Origin: Nakamurella leprariae | GTDB taxonomy: Bacteria > Actinomycetota > Actinomycetes > Mycobacteriales > Nakamurellaceae | NCBI RefSeq assembly: GCF_016918035.1 | Contig: NZ_JAERWK010000027.1 | Span: 1-64,000, forward strand | Reading direction: 5' to 3' | DNA length: 64,000 nt | Shown here: one piece after another, positions 6,781-17,841 of the stretch | Numbering within the stretch: position 1 is the stretch's first letter | Layout: each line of letters opens with the position of its first letter | Notes under the pieces: generated by a model | Told to the model about the DNA's origin: nothing | Seen by the model: the letters and a program-made list of their open reading frames with translations, nothing else | The model's database searches: none | Program-made: the position numbers and the translations under genes

Positions 6781-9653
6781 CCGAGCATCGTGCCGGAGGT
6801 GGTGCGGGGCGCCGTGCCGGCCCGCTCGGCGAACAGCTCGGCCAGGTGCCGGGTCGGCGCGCCGGCCAGGTCGTCGAGCTGGACCCGGCAGGACATGCCG
6901 TCGGCGAGCAGGACGGCGTCGGGATGGGTCCGCACCGCCGGCAGCAGGTGCGTCTCGGCGACGGCGACGCTGACCTCGTAGTGCCCCCGCTCGACCCCGA
7001 AGTTGCCGGCCAGGCCGCAGCACCCGGCCACCTCGGTGACGGTCGCTCCGGCCCGGCGGAGCAGCTCGTGGTCGGTCTCCCAGCCGAACACGGCCCGCTG
7101 GTGGCAGTGCGGCTGGGCGACGATCTCCACCCCGGTCAGGTCGGGCAGCGGCAGGTCCAGCCGGGTCACCAGCTCGGCGAAGCTGAGCATCCCGCCGGCC
7201 ACCAGCTCGGCCTCGTCGGTGTCGGACAGTTCCCGGGCGTCGCTGCGCATGGTGGCCAGGCAGGACGGCTCCAGCCCGATCACCGGGACACCACTGGCCA
7301 CGTACGGCGCCAGCGTGCGGACGGCCCGCCCGACGATGGTCCGGGCCGCGTCGAGCTGCCCGGTGGTGATCCAGGTGAGCCCGCAGCACGCGGACTCCGG
7401 GATGACCCGGGCGGTCAGCCCGTGACCCGCCAGCCAGGAGATGGCGGCGAGTCCGGAGCCCGGGAAGAAGTGGTCGGTGAACGAGTCGGCCCACAGCCAC
7501 ACGTCCGGGGTCGCGCTCGCCCGGGTCGCACGACCGGCCGACCGGCGCAGCGTACGGCGGGCGAACTGCGGCACCGACCGTCGCTGGTCGATGCCGGCCA
7601 CCCACTTGGCCACCCGTGCGACCGGCGGGATCCGCAGCGCCCGGTCGGTGACCGGGGCCAGCGGCGCCCCGAGCCGGGCCCATCGGGGCAGCCGGCCGAG
7701 CAGCCGGTGCGACCGCGGGCGCCGGACGCCCTGCACGTCGTGCCGCTGGTGCAGCGCCTCGCTCTTGTAGGTGGCCATGTCCACCCCGCTCGGGCAGTCC
7801 GTCGAGCAGCCCTTGCAGGACAGGCACAGGTCGACGGCCTCCACCACGGCGGGATCGGCCAGTCCGTGGACCAGCTCCCCGTCCAGTGCCTCCTGCAGCA
7901 CCCGGGCGCGACCCCGGGTGGAGTCCCGCTCCTGCCGGGTGGCCAGGTAGGACGGGCACATCACCCCGATCGTCCGGGGGGCCACGCACTTGCCGACGCC
8001 GGTGCACCGGTGCACCGCGGCGCCGAGGTCACCGTGGTCGTGCAGCAGCCGCAGTCCCGGTCGGACGGCGGCCCGGGGCCGGGTCGGGCGCAGGTCGTCG
8101 GTGATCGGGACCGGGTCGGCGATGATGCCGGGGTTGAGCACACCGTCGGGATCGCAGACGGCCTTGACCGCGGCGAACAGCGCGATCGAGGTCCCGTCGT
8201 ACATCAGCGGCAGCAGCTCGCTGCGGACCCGCCCGTCACCGTGCTCGCCGGACAGCGACCCGCCGTACTCGCGCAGCCGGGTCGCACACGCGGTCATGAA
8301 CTCCCGGAACCGGCCTCCGGACGCGGGATCACCCGCGCGGAACGGGAAGTCGATGCGGCAGTGCACGCAACCGTCCCCGAAGTGCCCGTACGGGACGCCG
8401 TGCAGACCGTGCGCGTCGAGCAGCTCGTCGAAGTCACGGAGCCAGGCGCCGAGCCGCTCCGGCGGCACCGCCGCGTCCTCCCAGCCGCTGTGGGCGGGTT
8501 CGGCCAGCGACCGGCCGGCCAGGCCGGCGCCGTCCTCGCGGATGCGCCAGAGCGCGGCGGCCTCCCGGGCGTCGCTGATGAGCCGGGTGTCCAGCGCGCC
8601 GCTCGCCGCGGCCAGCCGGCGCAGCACGTCGGTCGAGTCCTCACCGGCGACCTCGGCGAACAGCCAGCCCGCGCCGCGCGGCAGGTCCGGCAGGGCAGTG
8701 CCCTTGGCCCGCACCAGGTCCACGATGCGGGCGTCCATGCCCTCGCAGGCGATGAGCCGGCCGGCGGCGGTGGCCAGCAGGGTGGGGACGGCGTCGGCGG
8801 CCTCGGCCATGCCGGGATAGCCGAGCACCAGCAGCCGCCGGCCCGGGGCGTCCTGGACCAGCCGCACCGTCGCCTCCAGCACGACGGCCAGGGTCCCCTC
8901 GCTGCCCACCAGGAACCGCTCGATCCGGCGCCGTTCCGGCAGCAGGTGCTCGAGGCTGTACCCGCTGATCTGCCGACCGAACCGGCCGAACACGGTCCGC
9001 AGGTGCGCCAGGTTCGCGTCCCCGATCGCCGCGAGCCGCGTCGCCGTCGGGCCGTCCGCGACTCCGTCGGCCAGCGCGGCGATCTCACCGTTGCCGTAGA
9101 CCACCCGCAGGGCCTCGACGTTGTCGGCCGTCCGCCCGTAGCCCAGCGCGCGGGAGCCGCAGGCGTTGTTGCCGATCATGCCGCCGATGGTGCAGCGGGT
9201 GTGCGTCGACGGGTCGGGACCGAAGCGCAGGCCGTGCACCGCAGCCGCGCGTTGCAGGTCGGCGTGCACCACGCCCGGCTCGACGCGGGCGGTCCGGGCG
9301 ACCGGGTCGATCTCGAGGATCCGTGCCAGACCGCGGGTGTCGATCACGACGCCCGGCCCGACCGCGTTCCCGGCGATGCTGGTCCCGGCGCCGCGCAGGG
9401 TCACCGAGGTGCCGGCCGACCGGGCCACCTGCACCGCGGCGACCAGCTCGTCCGGCACCGACGCCTGCACGACGACCTGCGGCACCACCCGGTACAGGCT
9501 GGCGTCGGAGGAGTACAGCGCCCGGGCCAGCGACGAGGAGTCCACCGCGAGGCCGGCCCGGCGCAGCTGGTCGGCCAGATCGGCGGCGGCGGCCGGCTCC
9601 GCGGCCGGGTCGACGGCACGGTCGCGCCGGGTGGGGAGCGGGTGCGCCTGCAT
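6777..9653 (-). CDS. FAD-binding and Fe-S D-2-hydroxyacid oxidase (GlcD-GlcF-like fusion)
   Basis: Large oxidoreductase of about 958 residues joining two modules that are separate subunits in glycolate oxidase. Residues ~30-500 are a PCMH-type FAD domain (L-R-G-A-G-T-S-I-A-G-N, I-G-G-M-I-G-N-N-A-C-G) followed by an FAD-oxidase C domain with G-H-F-G-D-G-C-V-H and G-E-H-G-D-G-R-V. Then comes a ferredoxin-like region with C-T-G-V-G-K-C and C-L-S-C-K-G-C-S-T-D-C-P (4Fe-4S ligands), and two cysteine-rich repeats with C-C-G-L-T and C-C-G-L-A-G-N-F-G. This architecture belongs to D-lactate/glycolate dehydrogenases that pass electrons to the respiratory chain. GGGGGA ten bases ahead favours ATG 9653 over 9671. 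First gene of the operon. Confidence 0.92.
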   Translation of the reverse strand: MQAHPLPTRRDRAVDPAAEPAAAADLADQLRRAGLAVDSSSLARALYSSDASLYRVVPQVVVQASVPDELVAAVQVARSAGTSVTLRGAGTSIAGNAVGPGVVIDTRGLARILEIDPVARTARVEPGVVHADLQRAAAVHGLRFGPDPSTHTRCTIGGMIGNNACGSRALGYGRTADNVEALRVVYGNGEIAALADGVADGPTATRLAAIGDANLAHLRTVFGRFGRQISGYSLEHLLPERRRIERFLVGSEGTLAVVLEATVRLVQDAPGRRLLVLGYPGMAEAADAVPTLLATAAGRLIACEGMDARIVDLVRAKGTALPDLPRGAGWLFAEVAGEDSTDVLRRLAAASGALDTRLISDAREAAALWRIREDGAGLAGRSLAEPAHSGWEDAAVPPERLGAWLRDFDELLDAHGLHGVPYGHFGDGCVHCRIDFPFRAGDPASGGRFREFMTACATRLREYGGSLSGEHGDGRVRSELLPLMYDGTSIALFAAVKAVCDPDGVLNPGIIADPVPITDDLRPTRPRAAVRPGLRLLHDHGDLGAAVHRCTGVGKCVAPRTIGVMCPSYLATRQERDSTRGRARVLQEALDGELVHGLADPAVVEAVDLCLSCKGCSTDCPSGVDMATYKSEALHQRHDVQGVRRPRSHRLLGRLPRWARLGAPLAPVTDRALRIPPVARVAKWVAGIDQRRSVPQFARRTLRRSAGRATRASATPDVWLWADSFTDHFFPGSGLAAISWLAGHGLTARVIPESACCGLTWITTGQLDAARTIVGRAVRTLAPYVASGVPVIGLEPSCLATMRSDARELSDTDEAELVAGGMLSFAELVTRLDLPLPDLTGVEIVAQPHCHQRAVFGWETDHELLRRAGATVTEVAGCCGLAGNFGVERGHYEVSVAVAETHLLPAVRTHPDAVLLADGMSCRVQLDDLAGAPTRHLAELFAERAGTAPRTTSGTMLG

Positions 9654-9782
9654 GGGAGCACCGTCCCCCATCGGTGCCGTCGGCGCGAACCCGACGCTCC
9701 GGCGACGCGCGGCGGGACCATGGTCCCTGGCCGACCGCGCCGCCGTCGGCGATGATCAACGGCAACTGCCGGGAAGCAGCGC

Positions 9783-9820
9783 AGCGGCCGCCCCACCGGT
9801 CATCCGGCGGGGCGGCCGCT
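9783..9820 (-). terminator. Strong stem-loop downstream of clpB
   Basis: A perfect 12-bp stem, AGCGGCCGCCCC (9783-9794) with GGGGCGGCCGCT (9809-9820), closes a 14-base loop 41 bases after the clpB stop. No U-tract follows, as is usual for actinobacterial terminators. It would separate clpB from the oxidase operon that starts at 9653. Confidence 0.7.
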
Positions 9821-9860
9821 GGTCTTCACCGGGTCAGCGCCCGGGACCCGAACCCGGTCG

Positions 9861-12530
<2,670 letters not shown>

Positions 12531-12634
12531 GGTCTCTTTCTCGCTCATGGCTGGTGTGGCCCCGGTGGGCTGATGGGTGGCGGTCGTCCGGGAAGACCCG
12601 TCGACCGGCCGTCTGCTCGGTTCAACGCCGTCAA

Positions 12635-12655
12635 GTTGAGTCTATTCCGCTCAAG
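12635..12655. promoter_or_regulatory. HAIR operator (HspR site) upstream of clpB
   Basis: GTTGAGT-(7)-GCTCAAG matches the HspR-associated inverted repeat CTTGAGT-N7-ACTCAAG at 12 of 14 half-site positions. It is 105 bases upstream of the clpB start. Read leftward, the spacer contains TAGACT, a possible -10 box, so a bound HspR would block the promoter. The divergent CYTH-CHAD gene starts 149 bases on the other side. Confidence 0.85.
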
Positions 12656-12803
12656 TCTGCCGGATCGGGGTCCGAGGTGGAAGGCTGGGTGGGTGCGCCG
12701 GAGCCAACGGCGACCAGGCGCGCCAGACCGACCGCAGGGGCGCCGTGCCCTCCGGCGTCACGCCGTCGTCAGTCGGAACCATCCCCGAAGGAGCAGCTCC
12801 CCC

Positions 12804-14837
12804 ATGCCGTCGGACCGCCTCGTCGCCCGCGCCGCACGATCCGGCCCGGAACCGACCGGATCCGCTGTACCCGTACGCGCGCTCGAGGTGGAGACCAAGC
12901 TGGAACTACCGGGTCCGGACGACGGCGCGACCCTGCCGGTGGCCGGCCTGCTGACGGGCAGCGAGGGCCTCCGGCGGGTGGGCGTGGCGTCGGTCGCCGA
13001 GCCGTCGGTCCGCGAGCTGGACGCCTGGTACTTCGACACGGACCGCTTCGACCTGCTGGCGGCGCGCGCGACCGCACGCCGACGGACCGGCGGGCCGGAC
13101 GCCGGATGGCACGTCAAGCTGCCTCCGGCTCCGGGCAGCGACGGCCGCACCGAACTGCACTGGCCGCTCGACGACCCGTCCGGCGCCGACCGGATCCCGG
13201 ACGCCGGCTCCGGCGCCGTGCCGCCGCCGGGGATGGCCGCCGTGCTGCGCGGTACCGCACGCGGGCGGAACCTGCGCCCGATCGCCCGGTTGCGCACCCG
13301 TCGCACCGTCCACCTGCTGCTGGACGCCGACGGGAGCACGCTGGTGGAGGTGGCCGAGGACGAGGTGGCGGCGTCCGCCTTCGACTGGGACGCGGACACG
13401 GTCACCCCGGTGCCCGGCAGCCAGCGCCCCAGCCGGTGGCGGGAGCTCGAGGTCGAACTGGTCGCCGGGACCACCCAGCAGCTCGCCGCCACCGTCGCGG
13501 TGCTGACCGGGGCCGGCGCGCGTCCGTCACCGTCGGTGTCGAAGCTGCGCCGGGCCCTGGAGGCGCCCGTCGAGCCGATCAAGCCCGGCAAGAAGACCAA
13601 GGACGGCAAGACCGGGAAGGCAGCCCGTTCGGGCAAGGACAAGGTCAGCGACAAGAGCGGGGCCAGGAGCGGCAAGGACCGGTCGGCGGTCGATCGCACC
13701 CCGCCGGACCGCATCCGGGACGAGCTGGTGACCACACTCCGCCGGTACCGGGACGCCCTGGTGGTGGCGGACCGTGCCGTCCGCATCGCCCTGCTCGACG
13801 TGGAGGCCGGCGCTCATCCGGGTTTCCCCGGGCACCACCACCTCACCGCCGTCCGGGACCTGCTCACCGCCGGCCGGCGCTGCCGCGGCGTCGCGCTGGC
13901 GTTCGGTCCGTTGCTCGGCGGGCCGACGGCACCGGCTCGGGCCGGCGGCGCCGACCTGTCCGCGACCGGCGCCGCGATCGACGCGGCGATCGATGCCGGC
14001 ATCCGGGAGGTGGGCCGCGCCGGCACCGCGCTGCTGCGCCGCCAGGAGGCCCTCGCCCGGGTGTCACGTCAGCTCGCCGACGAACCCGAGCCGTACGCCG
14101 GCCGGGCCCGGACCCTGCTCGATCCCGAGCTGCTCGCTCCGGAACCGGATCCCACCCTGCTCGATCCCACCCTGCTCGATCCCACCCTGCTCAATCCCGC
14201 GACCCTCGATGCCGCCCTGATGGATCCGGCGCCGCTCGATCCGGCGCGTCCGGTTGACCGCTCCAGCACCGCCGACGCGGTCGATCCGGTGGCCGAACTG
14301 ACCCGCGCGCTGGACGATCCGGCGCTGTTCACCTCGTTCCGGGCGATCGACGACCTGCTGGTCCCGCGACCGGACGGTGGTGACGCGCGCGGCCCGCTGA
14401 CCGCGGACGACGTGGTCGCCGGGGTCGCGGCCGTCTTCGCCGGACTGACCGACGCGGTGCACGCCGCCGGGATCGACGGCCACAGGCCGGAGGCGACGCA
14501 GCCGGTCGCCGTGCAGCGACTGGCGGACGCCGCCGCAGTCGTCCGGGCCGCGCTCGAGGCGGTCGTCGAGCCGCTGGGTGATGACGCGGCCGTGCTGGCC
14601 GCCGGCGTGGAGGAGATCGAGGAGTCGGCCGAGGAGTACCTGGCCACCCGGCGGACCGGGGTGCTGCTGGCCGAACTGGCGTTGCGGCCGGCCGCCGATG
14701 GCGCGGCGGGCTTCGTCCTGGGCCGGTTGCACGCCTTCGAGGAAGCCTTCGCGCTCGGTGCCGCCGACGACCTGCGCGACGCCTGGCACCGGGTGCTGGA
14801 CGCGGCGCTCACCGCGAGACTGGCCGCGGCGCACTGA
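12804..14837 (+). CDS. CYTH and CHAD domain-containing protein
   Basis: Protein of 677 residues. Residues ~20-250 form a CYTH (triphosphate tunnel) domain: E-V-E-T-K-L-E-L near 31 is the ExExK signature, followed by D-A-W-Y-F-D-T, W-H-V-K-L-P and R-W-R-E-L-E-V-E-L strands. A Lys/Gly/Ser-rich linker (~255-295) leads to an all-helical region (~297-677) with His/Arg-rich segments (P-G-H-H-H-L-T-A-V-R-D-L, R-R-T-G-V-L-L-A-E-L) that fits a CHAD domain. CYTH domains bind triphosphates or polyphosphate, and CHAD domains bind polyphosphate, so a link to polyphosphate metabolism is likely. A pentapeptide repeat tract interrupts the CHAD part. AAGGAG precedes ATG 12804. Divergent from clpB across the HAIR site. 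Confidence 0.85.
   Translation: MPSDRLVARAARSGPEPTGSAVPVRALEVETKLELPGPDDGATLPVAGLLTGSEGLRRVGVASVAEPSVRELDAWYFDTDRFDLLAARATARRRTGGPDAGWHVKLPPAPGSDGRTELHWPLDDPSGADRIPDAGSGAVPPPGMAAVLRGTARGRNLRPIARLRTRRTVHLLLDADGSTLVEVAEDEVAASAFDWDADTVTPVPGSQRPSRWRELEVELVAGTTQQLAATVAVLTGAGARPSPSVSKLRRALEAPVEPIKPGKKTKDGKTGKAARSGKDKVSDKSGARSGKDRSAVDRTPPDRIRDELVTTLRRYRDALVVADRAVRIALLDVEAGAHPGFPGHHHLTAVRDLLTAGRRCRGVALAFGPLLGGPTAPARAGGADLSATGAAIDAAIDAGIREVGRAGTALLRRQEALARVSRQLADEPEPYAGRARTLLDPELLAPEPDPTLLDPTLLDPTLLNPATLDAALMDPAPLDPARPVDRSSTADAVDPVAELTRALDDPALFTSFRAIDDLLVPRPDGGDARGPLTADDVVAGVAAVFAGLTDAVHAAGIDGHRPEATQPVAVQRLADAAAVVRAALEAVVEPLGDDAAVLAAGVEEIEESAEEYLATRRTGVLLAELALRPAADGAAGFVLGRLHAFEEAFALGAADDLRDAWHRVLDAALTARLAAAH
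14148..14252. repeat. Seven 15-bp repeats coding for D-P-x-x-L pentapeptides
   Basis: Seven in-frame 15-base units, the first three identical (GATCCCACCCTGCTC), then progressively diverged, encode DPTLL, DPTLL, DPTLL, NPATL, DAALM, DPAPL, DPARP (residues ~449-483 of the CYTH-CHAD protein). Identity fading along the array suggests expansion from one end. Confidence 0.9.
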
Positions 14838-15060
14838 TCCGGCCGTGCTCCGCCGCACTGACGGAGCCCGGCACCGCCGCGGGATCGGTCAGCCGGCGGC
14901 CCGGCGGGTCAGCTCGACGATCCGTGCGCACGTCTCCTCGGTGGGCTCGGTCAGCGCGTGCCGCCCGTGCCATCGTCTCGGTCCGAGTGAGGTGATCTCC
15001 GGACACGGTACGGACGTCGGACTGGGGCGGTCTTCTCGATTCCTGATCAGGACCGGATGA
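14838..15060. other. Intergenic, with a possible short gene remnant
   Basis: No complete gene. On the minus strand, 14975-14889 reads W-H-G-R-H-A-L-T-E-P-T-E-E-T-C-A-R-I then eight or nine more residues to a TGA, with normal codon use and amphipathic helix character, like the C-terminal tail of a lost protein; the preceding sequence does not continue it. A perfect palindrome TCCTGATCAGGA (15041-15052) lies just after the stop of the epimerase gene and could serve as a weak terminator. Confidence 0.3.
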
Positions 15061-16503
15061 TCAGGAGGCGGCCGGGATCGCCGAGGCGCAGACGCCGCGC
15101 CGATCCAGCTCGTCGAGCACGGCGGTCCGCACCCGACGATCGTCCGACCAGAACCGGGCCTCCGGCAGCGAGCGGAGCAGTGTCACGTGCCGGACCAGCA
15201 CCTCGGTGTCGATCGTCCGCAGGGTGCTGGCCAGCAGCGACCAGCCGACCGCGTCGACCCGTCCCCGGAGCACGGCGGTGTCCACCTGATCGGCGGCCGC
15301 GGCGCGGATGCGGTCGATGGCCACGTCGGTGCGGGCGTCGGCGGTCGGCGGGGCCACCCGGAAGGCATCGACGTCGGGCGACCCGGCGGTCTCCCCGACC
15401 GACGCGCCCTCCCAGGCGTTGAACAGCGGACTGCAGGTGCCGGACACCCGTGGGTCGTACAGCCCGGGGTACGGCGCGCGCTCGTAGCCGGCCTCGAAGC
15501 CGCAGACGTAGATCGGTGAGGTCACCCCGTGTTCCGCGCGGGCGCGACCGACGAAGCCGATCGCCAGGTCCAGCAACGACACCGGCCAACCGAGATCGCG
15601 GATGGCGTGGATCCGGAACTCGCCGACCGGCACGTCGAGCCCGGCGCACAGCAGCAGTTCGGCCGCTTCGCCGGCGCACTGCAGGTAGAACATCGACTCC
15701 ACACTGTGCAGCCGGACCGGCTCGCCCGAAGCGGTCCACTGCGACAGGCGGTTGCCGATGATCGAGTTGTCGACGACGTGGGTGAAGCGGACGGCGCTGC
15801 AGCGGAGCCCGTCGCGGTCGGTGGCGCGGGACAGCACCCACTCGGCCATCTTCTTGGAACCGGCGTAGACGTCCCGGCTGAACGGGCGCAGCGCCTTGCC
15901 GGTGGAGGCGTGCACCAGCACGGTCCCGGGCAGCCGGCGACACACCTCGACGACGTTCGCGGTGCCGGTGACGTTGGTGGACAGCGTGCCGGCCACATCG
16001 ACCTCGGCCAGGCCCGGGTCGTGCTGGGCGGCCAGGTGGTACACCACGTCGGGTCCCACCTGGATGAGCAGGGCGGTGAGCCCGTCCAGATCACGGACGT
16101 CGACGTACCGGTACTCGACGCCGGGGACCACGCGGACCGGCTGCTTGCGGCCGCGGCTGATGCTGATCACGCGTCCGGGCCGGAACTCCCGGAGCCGCTC
16201 CAGCAGGGCGGAGCCGATGCAGCCGGTGCCGCCGGTGACTACGACGGTCCGGCCGGTGAGCTGCTCGCCCAGGGCGGCGACGTCGAGCGTCAGCCGACGC
16301 TCCGAGATGGCCTGGAAGGTGCGGTACTCGGCGCCGCCCTCGGCCTGCGAACGGTCCACGAGCTCGGCGGTGATGTCGGACAGCGCCGTGCGTTCCGCCC
16401 GGGTCAGCGTGTGCCGGCCCGGCTCGACCGCGTCGACCAGCGCCTCGATGAGCTGCGGACGACTCAGGAGGCCGCTCACCGCGACGCTTCCGGACAACAA
16501 CAC
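15061..16503 (-). CDS. NAD-dependent epimerase/dehydratase family protein with N-terminal extension
   Basis: Extended/atypical SDR of 480 residues. The Rossmann motif T-G-G-T-G-C-I-G lies unusually deep, near residues 88-95, after an ~80-residue helical N-terminal extension (L-I-E-A-L-V-D-A-V onward). H-L-A-A-Q-H-D-P, typical of nucleotide-sugar epimerases, is near 160, a Thr/Ser in H-A-S-T-G-K and Y-A-G-S-K for the catalytic Tyr/Lys near 205-210. A helical C-terminal ~80 residues follow the catalytic domain. Relatives act on nucleotide sugars in polysaccharide synthesis, but no glycosyltransferase is nearby. Start GTG 16503 has AGGAG seven bases ahead; an upstream in-frame GTG at 16608 lacks one. 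Its job is unknown. Confidence 0.8.
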   Translation of the reverse strand: MLLSGSVAVSGLLSRPQLIEALVDAVEPGRHTLTRAERTALSDITAELVDRSQAEGGAEYRTFQAISERRLTLDVAALGEQLTGRTVVVTGGTGCIGSALLERLREFRPGRVISISRGRKQPVRVVPGVEYRYVDVRDLDGLTALLIQVGPDVVYHLAAQHDPGLAEVDVAGTLSTNVTGTANVVEVCRRLPGTVLVHASTGKALRPFSRDVYAGSKKMAEWVLSRATDRDGLRCSAVRFTHVVDNSIIGNRLSQWTASGEPVRLHSVESMFYLQCAGEAAELLLCAGLDVPVGEFRIHAIRDLGWPVSLLDLAIGFVGRARAEHGVTSPIYVCGFEAGYERAPYPGLYDPRVSGTCSPLFNAWEGASVGETAGSPDVDAFRVAPPTADARTDVAIDRIRAAAADQVDTAVLRGRVDAVGWSLLASTLRTIDTEVLVRHVTLLRSLPEARFWSDDRRVRTAVLDELDRRGVCASAIPAAS

Positions 16504-16946
16504 ATCTGGACTCCTGGTGTCAGGCACGAAGACGACGGCGCAGCGCTCCGGCGACCCGAGTCCCTGCCTCGGATCGGCGTTCCGAGGCGCGAGCCCGATG
16601 GTGGTCACCGAACGTTCGCAGCGTCATTGCCGCTCCTGCACCGTCAGTGTCCGCAGACCACTCACCCGTGTCCACTCCAACGCCCTGTGACGCATTCGTG
16701 GTGATCGCCATGATCGGGCGATCGGGTGACAACGACTCGCGTCAGTGCGGCACACGGGTGTCCGTGGAGCAATTCGGTCGGTCGATCAACGCATCGACGC
16801 ATGCGTCCTCAACCACTGCGCTGCGTCCGTGCCTCGCATGCCGAACACGCGCCATCGACCGGGTCATGGATTCACTCGACCGGCTGTCTGTAACGGCGTG
16901 GACGCGATGCGCGACGGACGGCCACACGCCCCGTCCGATCGGACGA
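16504..16946. other. Non-coding region of 443 bases between two leftward genes
   Basis: No ORF here has credible codon use. GC content is visibly lower than its neighbours. It holds the promoter region of the epimerase gene and the 3' side of the GntR gene. Two perfect palindromes stand out: GACGCATGCGTC (16796-16807) and CGTCCGATCGGACG (16932-16945); the latter begins one base after the GntR stop codon and could form a short terminator hairpin. Confidence 0.6.
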
Positions 16947-17834
16947 TCAGTGCGCCCAGGACGACAGGGACACCCGATCCGCCCGGAACAACGTGCTGGT
17001 CACCTCGCGAACGGTCCCGGCCGCGTCGCGCAACCGGAGCTGCCGAGCCAGCACGACCGTGCCCGCGGGGACCCCGAGCAGCTCGGCGGCGGCACCGGAC
17101 GCCAGCCCCACGGACAGCAGGCTGCGCTGCTCGCCCAGCGGCACGCCGTGAACGGCGCAGAACGCGGTGGCGGCGTCGAGATGCGGGACCGGGTGCAGCG
17201 CCTCGTCGGGCGGACCGGGCCGGTCGGCGGGCAGGGCCAGGTGGGCGACGCGGACGAACAACGGCGACCGGGCGTCCCGGCCGAACTGCTCGAGGCGGTG
17301 CACCGCGCCGGTCCACCCCTGCAGATCGGCCGGGAAGTCCGGGTCCGTCGTGTCCGCCCGATCGGCGACGAGGGTGCGGATCCGAAGGCCGGCGTCGGCG
17401 TCCGGCCCGGGAGCGGCGTCCGGTGGCAGCAACGACGCGGCCGGGACATCCGGGATGGGCGCCGAGTAGATGGGCGCGGACTGCCGGGTGCCGACCTTGG
17501 TCCGGCGGATCAGCAGGCCCTCGTCGGCGAGCATCTGCAGGGCCCGCCGGACCGAATTGCGGCTGGCCCCGAGCTCACGCATCAGCTCCAGCTCGGACAA
17601 CGTGCCCTCGCCGCTGAGCTCACCGGTGCGCAGTCCGGCGCGCAGCTGTTCGTAGGCCCGGCGGGCGGACGTGTGCCGGCCGGTGGCGTGCAGCCGGCGG
17701 TTGCGGTCATGCTCGGCCCGGCGCGCGAGCTCGCCGTCGGGATCCGGGAAGCGGTGCGGCACGCGGCCCCTCCCGATCGCCGGGGGCAGAACAGGACGGA
17801 CGTGCGTGCGGGGAACAGGCAGCGGCGAGGTCAC
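16947..17834 (-). CDS. GntR-family regulator with UTRA domain
   Basis: Regulator of about 295 residues. After a ~50-residue Arg-rich N-terminal stretch comes a winged helix (~53-120): A-Y-E-Q-L-R-A-G-L-R-T-G-E-L, S-E-L-E-L-M-R-E-L-G-A-S-R-N-S-V-R-R-A and L-x-x-E-G-L-L-I-R-R. Residues ~150-295 form a UTRA ligand domain ending in V-T-S-T-L-F-R-A-D-R-V-S. HutC-type GntR proteins of this kind repress catabolic operons until they bind a substrate. It starts 7 bases after the last monooxygenase stop, so it is co-transcribed and probably autoregulated. GTG 17834 lacks a well-spaced ribosome site, so a downstream start in the basic leader is possible. Confidence 0.88.
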   Translation of the reverse strand: MTSPLPVPRTHVRPVLPPAIGRGRVPHRFPDPDGELARRAEHDRNRRLHATGRHTSARRAYEQLRAGLRTGELSGEGTLSELELMRELGASRNSVRRALQMLADEGLLIRRTKVGTRQSAPIYSAPIPDVPAASLLPPDAAPGPDADAGLRIRTLVADRADTTDPDFPADLQGWTGAVHRLEQFGRDARSPLFVRVAHLALPADRPGPPDEALHPVPHLDAATAFCAVHGVPLGEQRSLLSVGLASGAAAELLGVPAGTVVLARQLRLRDAAGTVREVTSTLFRADRVSLSSWAH

Positions 17835-17841
17835 GGGGCGA

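Noticed and set aside
6846-9755. Long plus-strand ORF opposite the FAD/Fe-S oxidase
   Set aside because: Composition is that of a mirror frame (Gly/Arg/His/Gln-rich, no domain), while the minus strand carries complete domains.
16742-16927. 61-codon minus-strand ORF in the gap before the GntR gene
   Set aside because: Atypical codon use for this genome, no ribosome site, no recognisable pattern.
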